From positions 2,063,747 through 2,127,746 of the forward strand of contig NC_089179.1 in NCBI RefSeq assembly GCF_947507565.1: a stretch of DNA of 64,000 bases, in the 5' to 3' direction. This stretch comes from Oscarella lobularis. Lineage: Eukaryota > Porifera > Homoscleromorpha > Homosclerophorida > Oscarellidae. The translations under genes were made by a program, and so were the position numbers. The notes below the pieces were generated by a model that was given only the letters and a program-made list of their open reading frames with translations, did not search any database and was not told where the DNA came from. This document shows, piece by piece, positions 31,829 through 42,935 of the stretch (positions within the stretch are counted from its first letter, which is position 1; each line of letters begins with the position of its first letter).

Positions 31829-31979
31829 TCTTACGATTTCCCGTCCGTAGGTCGTCGTAACTCGGGTGATCAAGTTATTCTCGCTGGATGCAACTCCTTG
31901 GCTCACACAACGAGGTCTCTCTTTCGCCACACCCACTCACTACAACCCCGTATCACAATCACGCAACCAAATCCCAACA
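31829..31979 (-). mobile_element. 5' LTR (151 bp) of the small Gypsy element
   Basis: Reverse complement begins TGTTGGGATTTGGTTGCGTG and ends GTAAGA; 151 bp, like 16230-16380. Inside it, TTTGGCGGCC a few bases past the LTR is a candidate primer-binding site. Outside, the element-sense flank ends GGCAC, sharing GCAC with the flank of the other LTR. Confidence 0.8.
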
Positions 31980-32516
31980 GTGCCCTCGCTTGTTTACTTA
32001 AGTTTTGAGGCAATTGCAAGTGCTGTCGCTTGTTTAATTAAGTTTTGTAGCGAATTGCAAGTGCCGCAGCACGTTTTCTTAAGTTCTGAGCTGAATGCAA
32101 GTGCCGTCGCTCCTTTACTTAAGTTTTGAGGCAATTGCAAGTGCCGTCGCTCGTTTACTTAAGTCCTGTAGCGATCTGCAAGTGCCGCCGCACGTTTACT
32201 TAAGTAAGTTTGAGGCAATTGCAAGTGCCGTCGCACGTTTACTTAAATTTTGAGCCAATTGCAAGTGTACGTTTTGTAGCGAATTTCAAGTGCTCCGCGC
32301 GTTAACTTTAATTTTAGCCAATTGCCAGTGCCGTCGCTCGTTTGCTTAAGATTTGAGGCAATTGCAAGTGCCGTCGCTCGTTCACTTAAATTTTGTAACT
32401 AATTGCCAGTGCCGCCGCACGTTTACCTAAGTTTTCAGGCATTTGCAAGTGCCGTCGCTTGTCGCACGTTTAATTAAGTTTGAGACAATTGTAAGTGCTG
32501 TCACTCGTTTATTTAC
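31980..32516. repeat. About 41-bp minisatellite, array 2
   Basis: About 13 units alternating the words GTGCCGTCGCTCGTTTACTT and AAGTTTTGAGGCAATTGCAA, the inverse of array 1. Units vary in GAGGCAATTG versus GTAGCGAATTG, suggesting a two-unit higher-order pattern. Confidence 0.85.
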
Positions 32517-32750
32517 GTCGTTTGACGACGCCGTCTCTTTGGGAGACGACGGCGTTTTTTGACGATGCCGTCTCTTTGGAAGACGATATGTGACGATGCC
32601 GTCTCTTTGGGAGACGACGACGTCTCTTTGGGAGACAACGGGGTCTTTTGACGACGCCGCCTCTTTGGGGGACGTCGACGTCTTTTGACGATGCCGTCTC
32701 TTTGGAACGATGACGTCTTGTGACGATGACGTCTCCGACGTCCGTTTAAA
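32517..32750. repeat. GACGATGCCGTCTCTTTGG repeat block
   Basis: Short irregular tandem copies of GACGATGCCGTCTCTTTGG with the partial inverse GGAGACGACGGCG, so units can pair with neighbours. Non-coding. Confidence 0.7.
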
Positions 32751-32764
32751 CGATATAATTTATT

Positions 32765-34015
32765 CACCAGACTTTTCCGAGGTCCCTTCACCATTACCGG
32801 AATCTGCCGGAGATTTCACTGCCGCGACCACTGCAACGCTCTACAGGTCATTCTCGGGCGCCTGCTAGATCTATAGAGGCTGCTAAAGACGCGTAAGCCA
32901 TAATCCGTTTACTGTTATAATTTTTCACTACCGAATGAATTAGATTTTCCAGCGTCACTCTACCATTACCGGAATTTGCCGGTGATGATTCTACTGCGGC
33001 GCCCACGATCCTTTTCTGGTGCGAAGGGCGCTTTGGGTAATCAGTTCTGTTACAATTTATTCAAAGCGGAATAAATTTGACAGATATGATTTTCCGACGC
33101 CCCTTTAACATCACCAAAATCTGTCGGCAATGGCGGCGCCCACTAACGCTCCACAGGCCCTTGTGGTGCGACCGCTTGAGGCCTAATGAGGGCGCGTCGG
33201 CTAATCACCCCTCTTATAATATATTCACAAAATAAAAAAATTGACGAATAAGATTTTCCCACGTTCCCTAATCAGTACCAGGATTTTCCGGGAATGATTC
33301 CACTACGGCGCCCACTACCGCGTTACTGGCCATTTTTTGGCGTTTGCTTGAGGCCACGAAGGCTAATCACTTCTTTTATAATTTATTCGCTGCGGAATAA
33401 ATTTGACGGTTATGATTTTTCGACGTCCTTTCATCATCACCAAAATCCTTTGGCAATGGCTTCACTGCGGCGCCCACTAACGCTCCGCAGGCCATTGTCG
33501 GGCGTTCGCTTGAGGCTTACTGAGGGCGTGTCGGCTAAAACCTCTGTTCCAATTTATTTACAACCGAATAAATTTGACAAAAAGATTTTTCTACGCCCCC
33601 TAATCATGACCGGACTTTGCCGGGACTGATTCCACTAAGGCGCCCGCTACCGCTTTACAGGCCATTTTCTGGCGTTTGCTTGAGGCAACGAAGGGCGCGT
33701 CGGCTAATCACTTCTGTTATAATTTATTCGCAGCGAAATAAATATGACGGTTATGAATCTCCGACGTCCCATATCATTACCGGAATTTGACGGCGATGAC
33801 TTCACTGCGGCGCCCACGTATACTAACGTTCCGCAGGCTCTTTTCGGTCGTTCGCTAGGCTACACGAAGGACGCCTAGGCCAATCACTTCATTTACACCA
33901 CGGAACGAATTCTACGGAATTGATTTTGCACGGTCACTGCACCATCGCCCACTGACGCTCTGCGGGGCCTTTCTCGGGCGTACGCTCGAAGCTACGTATA
34001 CTAAATACTAAGAGC
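32765..34015. repeat. About 165-bp satellite, eight diverged monomers
   Basis: Monomers start near 32776, 32945, 33089, 33250, 33413, 33583, 33755 and 33922 with GATTTTCCGACG-like words, then CATTACCGGAATTTGCCGG, GGCGCCCACTA and TTATAATTTATTC. They are well diverged from each other (old). No coding sequence. Confidence 0.75.
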
Positions 34016-34059
34016 GCGTAAGCCGAGCGACGGGCTAGTGCGCAGGCTGTTCGACGGCG

Positions 34060-34280
34060 CCCGTTCGCTGTGGGGCATCGCCGGCATCGCCGCGCGGTCC
34101 CGGCAGGTCACGCGGGGAGCCGCTCGAGGACCGCAGGCGCTTTCGCATGGCTTTGTGGGGCGTGAACGCGACGTCACCCGCCAGAGATCTCGGCTGGTGA
34201 CGCGGGGAACGCGACGGCTTTGTTGGGCGTGAACGCGAGATCCCGGAAGGTCACGCAGGGAACGCGACGGCACCGTAAAA
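34060..34280. repeat. GC-rich tandem repeat
   Basis: The words GGTCACGCGGGGA, CGCTTT or CGGCTTTGT, GGGCGTGAACGCGA recur two to three times with a period near 70-80 bp. Open frames across it are compositional. Confidence 0.5.
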
Positions 34281-34338
34281 TTATCGAGGGCAATCACGTG
34301 GCGCTCGGTCCCGTATCGGCAATGGCGTCGTTTGGGCT

Positions 34339-34919
34339 TTAAAGGTATAGATTACTGCCATACTTTCCAGAAGCTATTTTTCGGCTAACATACAGAACAA
34401 ATGACACTAATTTTTCTTGATAATCGGCTGGAGGACGCTGACAGACTGACGTCGTCTGTCGTTGAACTATTCCGTGACGTTGAAAGAATTTGTCCAACCA
34501 GACTTTGCAAAATTTGAAATCTTCCGCCGTATCCTCATCAGATGCGGCCATATTGGCGTAGATCTCCTTCGCTTTTAAGATAATTCGGGATCGGGACACT
34601 GGTACCTTCTTTTGTACGTATTCAACCTCGTACCACTCGTAAAGATGATGTTCCAAGTCCGCCATTGCGACGTGACGCCCCCTCCACTCAAGCGACTACG
34701 TTTCGCTGCTCGCAAGCTGCTTGCCAGCTCTTCACGAATGGCAGATTCCTGTGCGCACCACTGTCGGACGCATGAGCGAGGAACCCGGAATTTCTCTGCC
34801 GATCTCTTCTTCGAGGACTTCTTCGCCTCCTCTATCGCTGAAACCTTCAGCTGGAGAGTTTTATTAGCTCGCCGTTTCGCACGCCCACGTGTGGTGGTCT
34901 CCGTGTCGGTCTCCTCCAT
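34339..34919 (-). pseudogene. Pogo/Tigger-type transposase N-terminus (CENP-B-like DNA-binding region)
   Basis: From ATG at 34919: a basic start, LQLKVSAIEEAKKSSKKRSA, FRVPRSCVRQWCAQ (a psq-type helix-turn-helix), a frame change near 34670, then the second HTH: PVSRSRIILKAKEIYANMAA, FKFCKVWLDKFFQRHGIVQR and QTTSVCQRPPADYQEKLVSF, as in CENP-B/Tc5 domains. It ends at 34339; the DDE domain is absent. A pogo-like HTH fragment on the other strand at 39095-39262 is a separate copy. Confidence 0.75.
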
Positions 34920-35065
34920 AGGAACCGGGATATACGCGCACGCGCAGAAGGGTGGCCTTATATTCGAGCATGGCGTTTTATTTTCTTAATCGTCCGCTTA
35001 CATGGCATTCTAATGGAGCATGGTGCTGTAATTGAGCATGGCGGTGTAATCGAGGAAATACGGTA

Positions 35066-35115
35066 GTCTTTTTTAAATGTTTCTTTATTTAATATTTAAT
35101 AGGGTTCGTGTATGG
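35066..35115. repeat. Dispersed repeat shared with 6702-6752
   Basis: Second copy of the TAGTCTTTTT...GGGTTCGTGTATG repeat, same orientation. Confidence 0.6.
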
Positions 35116-35144
35116 CGCTAGAACAGTGCCAAAAATAAAAAACC

Positions 35145-35300
35145 ATACGAATGAATGAGTGATAGGAATGAACCATAGCTACGAAACATGGGAATGAAAC
35201 ATAGAAACATGGCTACGAAACATACCTATGAATCATAGCTGTGAATCATAGCTATGAATCATAGCTATGAAACATAGCTATGAAACATGGCTATAAATAA
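35145..35300. repeat. About 12-bp minisatellite
   Basis: Roughly a dozen variants of CATAGCTATGAA/CATGGCTACGAA. The unit is nearly palindromic (CATAGCTATG). Non-coding. Confidence 0.8.
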
Positions 35301-35429
35301 AAAACATAGTGAAGAAGAAAGAAAGAATGTCAGGAATGCAGCGTACGCAAACCGCGCAAGCTCAGTGCCGACGCTTCTCTCTATGGCAAAGATTCAGTTC
35401 CAAGTCTTTTCACGCTTTCACTTTCCGTG

Positions 35430-37690
35430 ATTTAGCAACTATTTTTCATCAATCGCTACTGTTAATCCTGTGAATTCTTTTGCTATAGAGATAAAGAAAG
35501 GAAAAAATTCCAAACGAGGTTCATCATTAGTCAAAGCGCTTGAACCTGGATTTAACGAGATAAAGCTCCGAGTTGTTGATCTCGGCGAAGAAGAAGAGGA
35601 CGCTGAACCGAGCCAATCGTCCGATATTGGAGATGCAGGCGAACCGGGCGCCATGTTCGATCCGGGATCTATGTTGAAAAGTGGCTCTTCAAGCGACAGC
35701 CGTAAGCTCTTCTCTTCGTCTCCTCTTGCCTGGCAAGAGCAGCGTAAGCTGTTTGGATTAAAAGGCAAAGGTTACGGACGCAAAAGTCGGCCAGCTTTGG
35801 AAAAAAAGGAAAACAAAAGCTCCCCTGTCCTCCTAGTGCGAGCCGCGGATGGACGCACAAATTTGTATGTCTTCGGGGCTGTCCTACTGTAAAGGCTCCA
35901 CGCGGAAAAGAAAAGGATATCCTTCGGAGAATCGGAGAATGAGTTTCGATGAAAGAAACACTGCTCAGAGCATTTCCACCACTTTCTGAAGCCGGCGGTT
36001 ATACCCTAATGGTGACAGATGTTGAACAAGGAAGTCGACGCTTGTTTCCACTTGCACTTCCCCACCATGTGCCCAATTTGGCAAGGAACAAATCATATAT
36101 TTTTGCCCACTGCATAAATCCATTGTCGCGCGTGAATCCAAAGAAGAGGAGGACGTCAATTTTGAAACATGCCTCACTTGCGAAAAGCGAATGCTCATGT
36201 CCGAATTAGCCAAACATATTCTCAATATGTTCTGCCTCACCCGTTGATCTGACTACGGAAAGTCAATGTTCTACGGACAGCTATTATCTGCCCGGTCCTT
36301 CAACAGACCGTTCTGGCAGCGAAAGCCTGCAGGAGGTATGACATACTAACTATAGTAATTTTGTGATCAATCAGCGCAACTTTTAACAGAGGCGAGCCAT
36401 CGTCAGAGCTCAAAATGAAGCTTATGCTCGTTCACTTGTCGCAGACGAGCAGAAGGTTTGTTTATGTATATGAGAAATTACCATTTCAAACAGTTCATGA
36501 ATTAGGACGTAAAGCGCGAAAGACAGAAAATCATGCTTCGGTATTTGTAACCCTAATACTAAACGAGGAGGCAGTTGTCGTTAGCGAAAAAAAGAATAGA
36601 ACTTGAGGTAGTTGAAAAGCGCCAGTTCACACCTTTTTTGTCCGTAGTTCGTGCACGAACAGAAAGCAACCATTTCCTCCTTTCTCGCTGAAGAGCCGTT
36701 GCAATCTGAGTACGAAACAGTCATTGTTAAAGTGCGCCTTCCTAACGATCAGCATATTATGCGGCGTTTTTCAGGAAACGACGACACCCTTGAAGTAATG
36801 TCAGAAACATTTGCTTGTCTTTCCCGAGAAAATTAGCATTCGTAGGAAATTCTTTTCTGGGTTGGGTGTGACTCGTGTGTGAAAAGCATTGACAGCGGCG
36901 TATTTCCAGCAAGATAAATCGGGGTCGCCCGAAATTGATTCCGCGTAGAGATTACGCAAAGAGCCTTCTAAAGTGTTTTGATGGCATGACGAATATCAGT
37001 CTTGTTGCAACCGAAGTACGATTTTGTGTTACATTGAATTACACGAATAAATCTGCATTATTTATACCGTTGAGATAGAAGAAAACGAAACCGCTATAGA
37101 AAGAAAAGAAGAGCGACAGATCGACAAGTGCCAATTAGCCGCATGATTTGTGTTGCACTAATGTTCTGCTAAAAATTTACTGTTTTGCAGGCAATCTATG
37201 ACGTTTCAATCATTGCACGACGTCGTTCTCTATTTGGAGTCTCTCCTGCAAAACCCAGGAGAAAACGACGAAAATGTTCTAAACATAAATGTCAGAAATT
37301 CACATATTGTCGAAGACTGCTTCTAAGAGAAAGTTCATCCCCTCTCGCCCAATCAAAGTAGGAAAGCGTATGTGCGAGAATCGCAATCCCCACCTGCGTA
37401 TGTATGTAACTTCTGTTGGCGAAGTTGCTATTGATTCAGGAGGGTGCGTGAGGAAGCTTTGGCAAAGACTGGCGCAAGTTTTGTCCAAAACGTACTTTTA
37501 TGGCTTTAACTTGAGACAAAGCACCTCTGCTTTGGAGCCTGGCCCCAAAAGTCCAACATCGGGGACCAAAACTAATTGCGCCTGCAGTCAAACTGGCTGC
37601 AGCGTCATTCAATCACGGAACCGGAGCACTGATTCGAGCACTAGATGTCCTGGACACTCCCGCCGGAAGCCACTCTGTAAAAGCGTACGG
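35430..37690 (+). pseudogene. G2E3-like protein with C2HC finger, UBX-like and HECT-like parts
   Basis: A multi-exon coding-like region. 35470-35892: acidic/Ser-rich and basic segment. 35949 on: ETLLRAFPPLSEAGGYTLMV, then TCEKRMLMSELAKHILNMFC, a C2HC-like finger near 36168-36230. 36380-36450: RRAIVRAQNEAYARSLVADE with a GTTTGT donor. 36655-36836: SEYETVIVKVRLPNDQHIMR, a ubiquitin-like (UBX-type) fold start. 37289-37570: NSHIVEDCF and, in the next frame, MYVTSVGEVAIDSGG, the start of a HECT N-lobe. The catalytic Cys of the HECT C-lobe is not found, and frames change at several places. A decayed member of a repeat-expanded E3-like family is the best reading. Confidence 0.5.
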
Positions 37691-37739
37691 CGAAATTGAT
37701 CGTGCGCGAGAGCAATCTGCTATCATAAAGAAAACAGAG

Positions 37740-38212
37740 CGGGCTAAAAAAAGGCCAGGTCCCTTCGAAGAGCAGAAAGAAGGAAAAAATCGAAAGAGCG
37801 GAAGAACGAAGGGACCACGTACATGGCGGGAGTGTTCGGCGGCGGCGAGACAGGAGCGACATCTCAATCGAAATCAAAGCGGCAAAAAGGAAATAAAAAA
37901 GGAAAGGAAAGAACGGACGAGGAACAGGAACGAGAGGAACGAGGAGAATACCGAGAAGAAAGACCGACGAGGAAAAGAATGGAGAGCGCACGACTACGGG
38001 AAATGAGAGAAGCGGAAGAACAATGGGTGGCGATGGAATTAGAAGAAGAGGAGGAAGCAGAGGAGAGAAGCGGCGACGACGACAGCGACGACGACGACAG
38101 CGACGACGACGACAGCGACGACGATGGCGTCGACGACAACGACATCGACAGCGACGACGAAACTGACGACGAAAGCGACGAAGAAAGCGACGACGACGAC
38201 AGAGAAGCATAG
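37740..38212 (+). CDS. Acidic-tailed C-terminal fragment
   Basis: The frame reads a basic stretch, EGTTYMAGVFGGGETG near 37800-37850, a charged region (KGKERTDEEQEREERGEY), and an acidic tail built from GACGACGACAGC repeats (about 38075-38205; DDDSDDDD). The EG-x2-Y-x-AG-x-FGG block recurs at 40474-40525 (EGIQYQAGEFGGDESD), also followed by acidic/basic tails. It is the C-terminal end of an unrecognised, probably transposon-encoded protein; the N-terminal part is missing. Confidence 0.4.
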
Positions 38213-38486
38213 TTCTAGGGTCAGGTAGGTCAGTTTTGCGCATACTGTAGGGATAAATAAGCCCATGGCATGTTATCTGTCACGTGCCCGGTGTTCGCAG
38301 ACTCTCAACGCGTTCAAAACGAAGTTTTCGACGAAGTTAGCCGCACGAATGGCTTTGAAACAGATCCAGCATACCTCGTGAATTCCCTTTTTGTGAGTCA
38401 GTGCATGCATTGGGCAGCTGCGATATGGTCGAACTTTCGAAGCCTCTACGCGCATGTCTGAAAACGGCCGAGTACGAGTACTGTAG

Positions 38487-38825
38487 GCATTTTTCGTGCA
38501 AGTTTGTGAGAATTCTACGCGATTTCGGGCCCAACGCGCACACGATCGCGATCGGCAAGCTCTAATCTGTGGTTTGACGAGCGATTTTTTTCGATTAGTG
38601 TATTCGGTCGCGAAATAACGACGTTTTTAGAGGGATTAGGGGTCATTAGGTCGTTTTTTCCTCGCCACTTCGTCGAAATCGTGCTGCATCTCACGAAATA
38701 GGCAACGAATCGAAAAAAATCGCTCGTCAAACCAGAGTATAGGGCTTTCTGCTGACGATCGCGCTCGCGATCGCGCCCGAAATCGCTTCGCATGAGAGAA
38801 GTCTTGCACGAAAAATACTTACATC
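38487..38825. mobile_element. 339-bp foldback element
   Basis: Arms of about 120 bp: ATTTTTCGTGCAAG, GCGATTTCGGGC, TGGTTTGACGAGCGATTTTT on the left, with the inverse on the right (38700-38825), separated by about 95 bp. Non-coding; arms have diverged moderately. No duplication visible. Confidence 0.8.
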
Positions 38826-39094
38826 GACTATTTTTGGGAATTTTCGTCGCCATTGCTGAGGTCGACGTGAAACCGCCGCGGATTCGGCTTCGTCGCGAAG
38901 CGTTAGCGCGATGAAACAACGTAATGATTACGTAGCTAAAAGGCGTGACAAGTCTCTAAATTAGACAAGCAACGCCTTCTCCTAGTAACAGTTGCTATGC
39001 CCCGAGGTAGGGATATTACAACGTTAAGGAAGAAACTTTGAAGCAAATTTTGCCCGGACGCCTAATTTCCGGACGCCTAATTTTCTTACTCCGA

Positions 39095-39262
39095 AACTTG
39101 GTTTACCGGATTCAAGGATCGCTTTGGAATTAGTCTACGAAAGGCTACAAATGTTTGTCAGATGCCTCCAGAGGATACAGTTCGTACGTTTCACAAAGTT
39201 ATCAGAGAACTGGCATTAGAAGGCGAGCAAAAGCAACCTCTGGGAAAATTGTTCGTAGGCTA
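39095..39262 (+). pseudogene. Pogo-type HTH fragment
   Basis: WFTGFKDRFGISLRKATNVC, MPPEDTVRTFHKVIRELALE and a stop at about 39262 match the second HTH of pogo/CENP-B-like transposases. No DDE core follows. Confidence 0.55.
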
Positions 39263-39460
39263 ATGCTAAGGCCAATGTGAAGCCACTTGTCATTTTTCGA
39301 GGAAAGGAAAAGAGAATTCCTCTAATTGTAAATGTCGGGTATGATCCTCTCGTAAGAGTCGCTTTCTAGTCCAATGCTTGGCGCAATGAAGCTGTGATGA
39401 TAGGCGTGGCACGAAGTCTGTTGCAGCCGGTTTGTGATAGTGGTCATCAAGTAATGCTAG

Positions 39461-39691
39461 TTGCTCGAGTCCACAAGGCGCAGAAAACGGATACAGTCCT
39501 ACCGCAAAGTCAGGATATTAAGTACCGGTATTTATATTAAAAAAGGTACCAGTAAGAAACTTGCCGTCAGACACGTGGGCCCTTACGTAGTAACCAAAGT
39601 CGTGAACCCTCTGAACGTAACGGTGCGCAAACTAGAAGGCGGATCGTCTAAACAAGTGCATGTGAACCGAATTAAGAAATGCTACTTATAG
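39461..39691 (+). pseudogene. Ty3/Gypsy integrase C-terminal domain
   Basis: KKGTSKKLAVRHVGPYVVTK, VVNPLNVTVRKL and KQVHVNRIKKCYL form the SH3-like integrase C-terminus (GPY/F-type: GPYVV). Integrase core is not seen upstream. A stop follows, then a Glu/Asp/Gln-rich tail in shifted frames to about 40100, and a polypurine tract (AGAGGGGAGGAA, 40226-40237) directly before TGTGGGATTTGG (40238), the likely 3' LTR start. The element is distinct from the 151-bp-LTR element. Confidence 0.7.
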
Positions 39692-40237
39692 CCAGCGGCA
39701 CGTGTGGAGGATGACACTCAGAGGTCTGAAGAGTCTGAGCTTCAAGGTCGTGACGCCGTGCAAAGCGACGACCAGAGTTTATTGCATTTTGTGATTCCTG
39801 AAAACGCGTTTATACATGAATACCCACCCATTCGATAACGACGAAGTTGTCAGACGACTGAATAAGGTCGATGATTGAAGTTGGTGATGCCGGTGAAGTT
39901 CCAGTTATTTAACGCTGAATCTACCACGACACCCGAAGTTTTTGAGAGAAATGCGCCAGTTGTGAGAGATACCGAAGCCGGCCTTGCTCAGCTTCGTTAG
40001 TCCACTAGACGGAGGAGCCCACCAGTCCAATTCGGATTTTAAGAAGTCGACGCCAATGCCGTCGGCGATTCGAGTGAAGAAGATGATGACGAGTGGAGTT
40101 TGCGAGGATGTGAGAGGAGTTGAGTTGAGAATGAGTTGTGAGGTGAGAGAAGTTTTTGAGCCTAGACGTTTGTCTGTTGTTTATGTTTGTCTGTTTGCGT
40201 TTGTGGGAGATGTAGGAGCCTAACTTAGAGGGGAGGA

Positions 40238-40363
40238 ATGTGGGATTTGGAAGTACCGGAAGTACCGGACTGCAGCCTGTGACGTGCCCCTGTACGTAGA
40301 ACCTGCGTCGTTCGCAATGTTTTCTCTAACAAGATACCTCTTTTAGTAACATACGCTGGCGCT
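40238..40363 (+). mobile_element. Probable 3' LTR start
   Basis: Begins TGTGGGATTTGG after the polypurine tract. The right boundary is uncertain because no second LTR is in the window. A small tandem GGAAGTACC duplication lies at 40249-40267. Confidence 0.45.
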
Positions 40364-40585
40364 ATGTCATTCGCTCAACGACGAACGGGAATATTTTGCA
40401 GCGAGAGACGGTGCGGTGAAGGCAAAAAATCAAATCTAAGAAAATCTAAAGAAGAAGAACAAAAAGAAGACACTGCGAAAGAAGGAATACAGTACCAAGC
40501 TGGAGAGTTTGGCGGAGACGAGTCTGACGAAGCGACGCCGGTACAAAAACGAAAGACTGTCGCGGCTGAGTGCAGAAGACGATGA
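40364..40585 (+). pseudogene. Second EG-Y-AG-FGG tail fragment
   Basis: Lys/Glu-rich segment, then EGIQYQAGEFGGDESD and a basic end. Parallel to 37800-37870. Unrecognised family; likely the C-terminal exon of a mobile-element protein. Confidence 0.35.
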
Positions 40586-40985
40586 CGATAATACGGAAGA
40601 CGAGGGTCCGTCCGTGCAGCCCGAAAGAAGATCGATTCGAGTCGCTCTACCATCGAGACGAGTTATCGAAAGCATGGAGACAGGCGCGGGGCTCCTATGT
40701 AGTTCGCCCCCCACCCCACCGTGCGCTACCTGTCACTAATTAGGCGTTAATTAAATACGTCACTAATTAGATAATTAGTTCATTAGCTATTTAGGGTTAG
40801 GCCCGCCTCCGAACACGTGACAAACCAAACAATGGAGACGCCCCAATCGCGAATAAGTCGCGCGGTGCAAGGAATGCTATCGAGGCTGAGCATGCTGAAC
40901 GTGGCTGAGCATGCTGACATTGCGTTATCGTTGCATTCGCCATGGCCCAAGCAGCACTCGCCGCTCCTGCTCCGCTTTCTTACGT

Positions 40986-42505
40986 TCAACTCGTGCGAAC
41001 TGTGTACGACGTCGACACAGCCATCGATTGGTGTCGGCAACACGGTCTGCTGCGGCAAGTGAAGAAGTGCACCTGCGGCCGTCCTTGTCGTGAAGATCGC
41101 CGCCGAGTCGCATTTTGGAAGACGCAAGTACACTGGGTTTTCGGCGGTGTTGAACGAGGTACTGGTCGTAGAACGCTTGTCGGCCGTGTTGAACCGCGAC
41201 TCCTTAAACTGTTAAACTCTCCGTCAGTGACTAAACCTACGAAGAGAAGTGAAACCAAATTGCAAAGTTTGTATATCACTCACCGCATACATCGACGCCA
41301 AGGGTCACCATTCTTTCCTTGACGCGATCCGCCAGTTTGCGCATCAGCCCGTCCAAAATGCCTCTGCATGGCAACATCTGTACGGGCAGTGCGTATGGCT
41401 TACGTGTCCTCTCCTCTGGGCTAATCATAAAAACGAGGCAGTGAGAAGCGGGTGTTCTCAAAAGACGAGTTGCTCCTCCAACCACTTTTGGACCACATTC
41501 GCGAATCTTCACATAACTAATCAGTATGAATTTTTTCATTGTATAGTGACACACCTCTCCAAAAGTAGGCTTTAGATCGACTTCTGCGGTGAGTTGTTTA
41601 TCAAGAACCAACTCCAGCTGTGCCACTAATTTATTGCACTCTTCTAGCGATGTCTCTAAGTCAGTCTGCATCCACTGATCTTCTCGAACGGCCTTGTCAC
41701 TCCGCTTTCTTTTACTGCCCCTTTTGGCGATCGTCGTAATTTCTTTAGAAGAAATAGAGATTACGGTCATAAAAAAGATTCGAATAAGACGCGACGCGCC
41801 TTTCATAAGTCTTTCCATATAATTAGACACTTTTGAAATAAGGAAAGCAACGTCAACGTGTTTTGTTTCTTTTGACCGTCGAGACGCAAGCGCGATATTT
41901 TCTATGGTGCTGATGACAGAGATGTACATTTCTCGTTCGCTTTGAACGCTATTGTCGTTTAGATCCACATCCCCTGCCCATCCCCATTTGTAGTCATTTG
42001 GGCAGTAAGGAACCTAAAAAGATTCAAATTCATATTGCAGAAATTGCTGTAGAAAAGGGCTACCGTAGATCGATGACTGGCAGTAAAAAGTTAATCTGGT
42101 ACTCAATGAGTCCGAACGGCATTCTGTCTAGCAGCATACATAACGTTTCATCCTTGCGTTCGACGCATTTTGCAAATCCGTACAGGCCATTTGACCGTTG
42201 TGTCTGCTCAAGATTTTGCATGCCGTGCAGGGACAGCGATACAAAATCTGGAGCACCCTGTGTAACACCAAGAGACTCCAAAAGACTGGAAAACGCTTCA
42301 TCCATAAATGCTAGCTACAGAAATTACTTTTGCATTTACGATGAAATGGCTTTGGTGTAGTCACGATTACCTTATCTTCTAACATGATAGAGTCAAAGGC
42401 GCATTGCAAAATGTTTCTATTTTCTGTTTGAACTTCAGAGTCAACAGTTTTGAATTCCGTTTGTGTGGTGGCTACAGATGTTTCTGAAAGAATCGATATC
42501 CTCAT
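40986..42505 (-). pseudogene. Uncharacterised expanded family, copy A
   Basis: Right to left: ATTQTEFKTVDSEVQTENRN and a basic end with intron (42505-42311); PDFVSLSLHGMQNLEQTQRS and MPFGLIEYQINFLLP (42305-42060); then WGWAGDVDLND and a long exon 41968-41276 with VAQLELVLDKQLTAEVD, TRLLRTPASHCLVFMISPEE, KPYALPVQMLPC and LGVDVCGE; then GLVTDGEFNSLRSRG near 41230-41190. The same blocks occur in copy B. I recall similar uncharacterised proteins in reef invertebrates, but no function. Exon 41276-41968 is intact over 230 codons, so copy A may be only slightly damaged. Confidence 0.6.
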
Positions 42506-42654
42506 GCTTCGAAGGGCTGAGGTAAATTGAGAAATTTATTTTCGTCGTGCTCTACTCAGACACGCCATTGCTAGTATAGAACTGTGAATGAAAGAGGAAA
42601 TGCATCTGGTTACGAACTGAACCTGTGCGAGGTCGAGACGCATTATCTTCGTCT

Positions 42655-42815
42655 AGCCTCGCAACCCAGTCCCTTCTCCCTGATCTCCCGTATAAACACG
42701 GGAGGGGAGAAGGGCCTGGTACTTGAACGGAGCGTTATAGGTCATGTGATGCCCGGTCTTGTTGGCGTGGTCGACCGAGTTGTAGGCGCGGTCGATCACA
42801 TGACTGATAACATAT
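42655..42815. repeat. Hairpin-rich repeat upstream of RecQ-like gene
   Basis: CCCTTCTCCC and CTCCCGT pair with ACGGGAG and GGGAGAAGGG (42668-42716). Then GTCATGTGAT (42742) pairs with ATCACATGAC (42795), around two copies of a TTGTTGGCGTGGTCGACCG-like unit. It may be a MITE; it overlaps the region where a RecQ promoter should be. Confidence 0.6.
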
Positions 42816-42935
42816 GTGTGATGGAACCTTTCCCTGCACGTGCATCCCTTATTCGCTGACCTGCTAATGAAATACTCACCTTTTCAAAAGTCTTCACTTC
42901 ACCTTCGTCCACCCCGCGCGCGCTCTCTCTCTAAC

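Noticed and set aside
37864-38266. Minus-strand Ser- and Arg-rich frames opposite the acidic tail
   Set aside because: They mirror the GACGACGACAGC repeat and have no support as genes.
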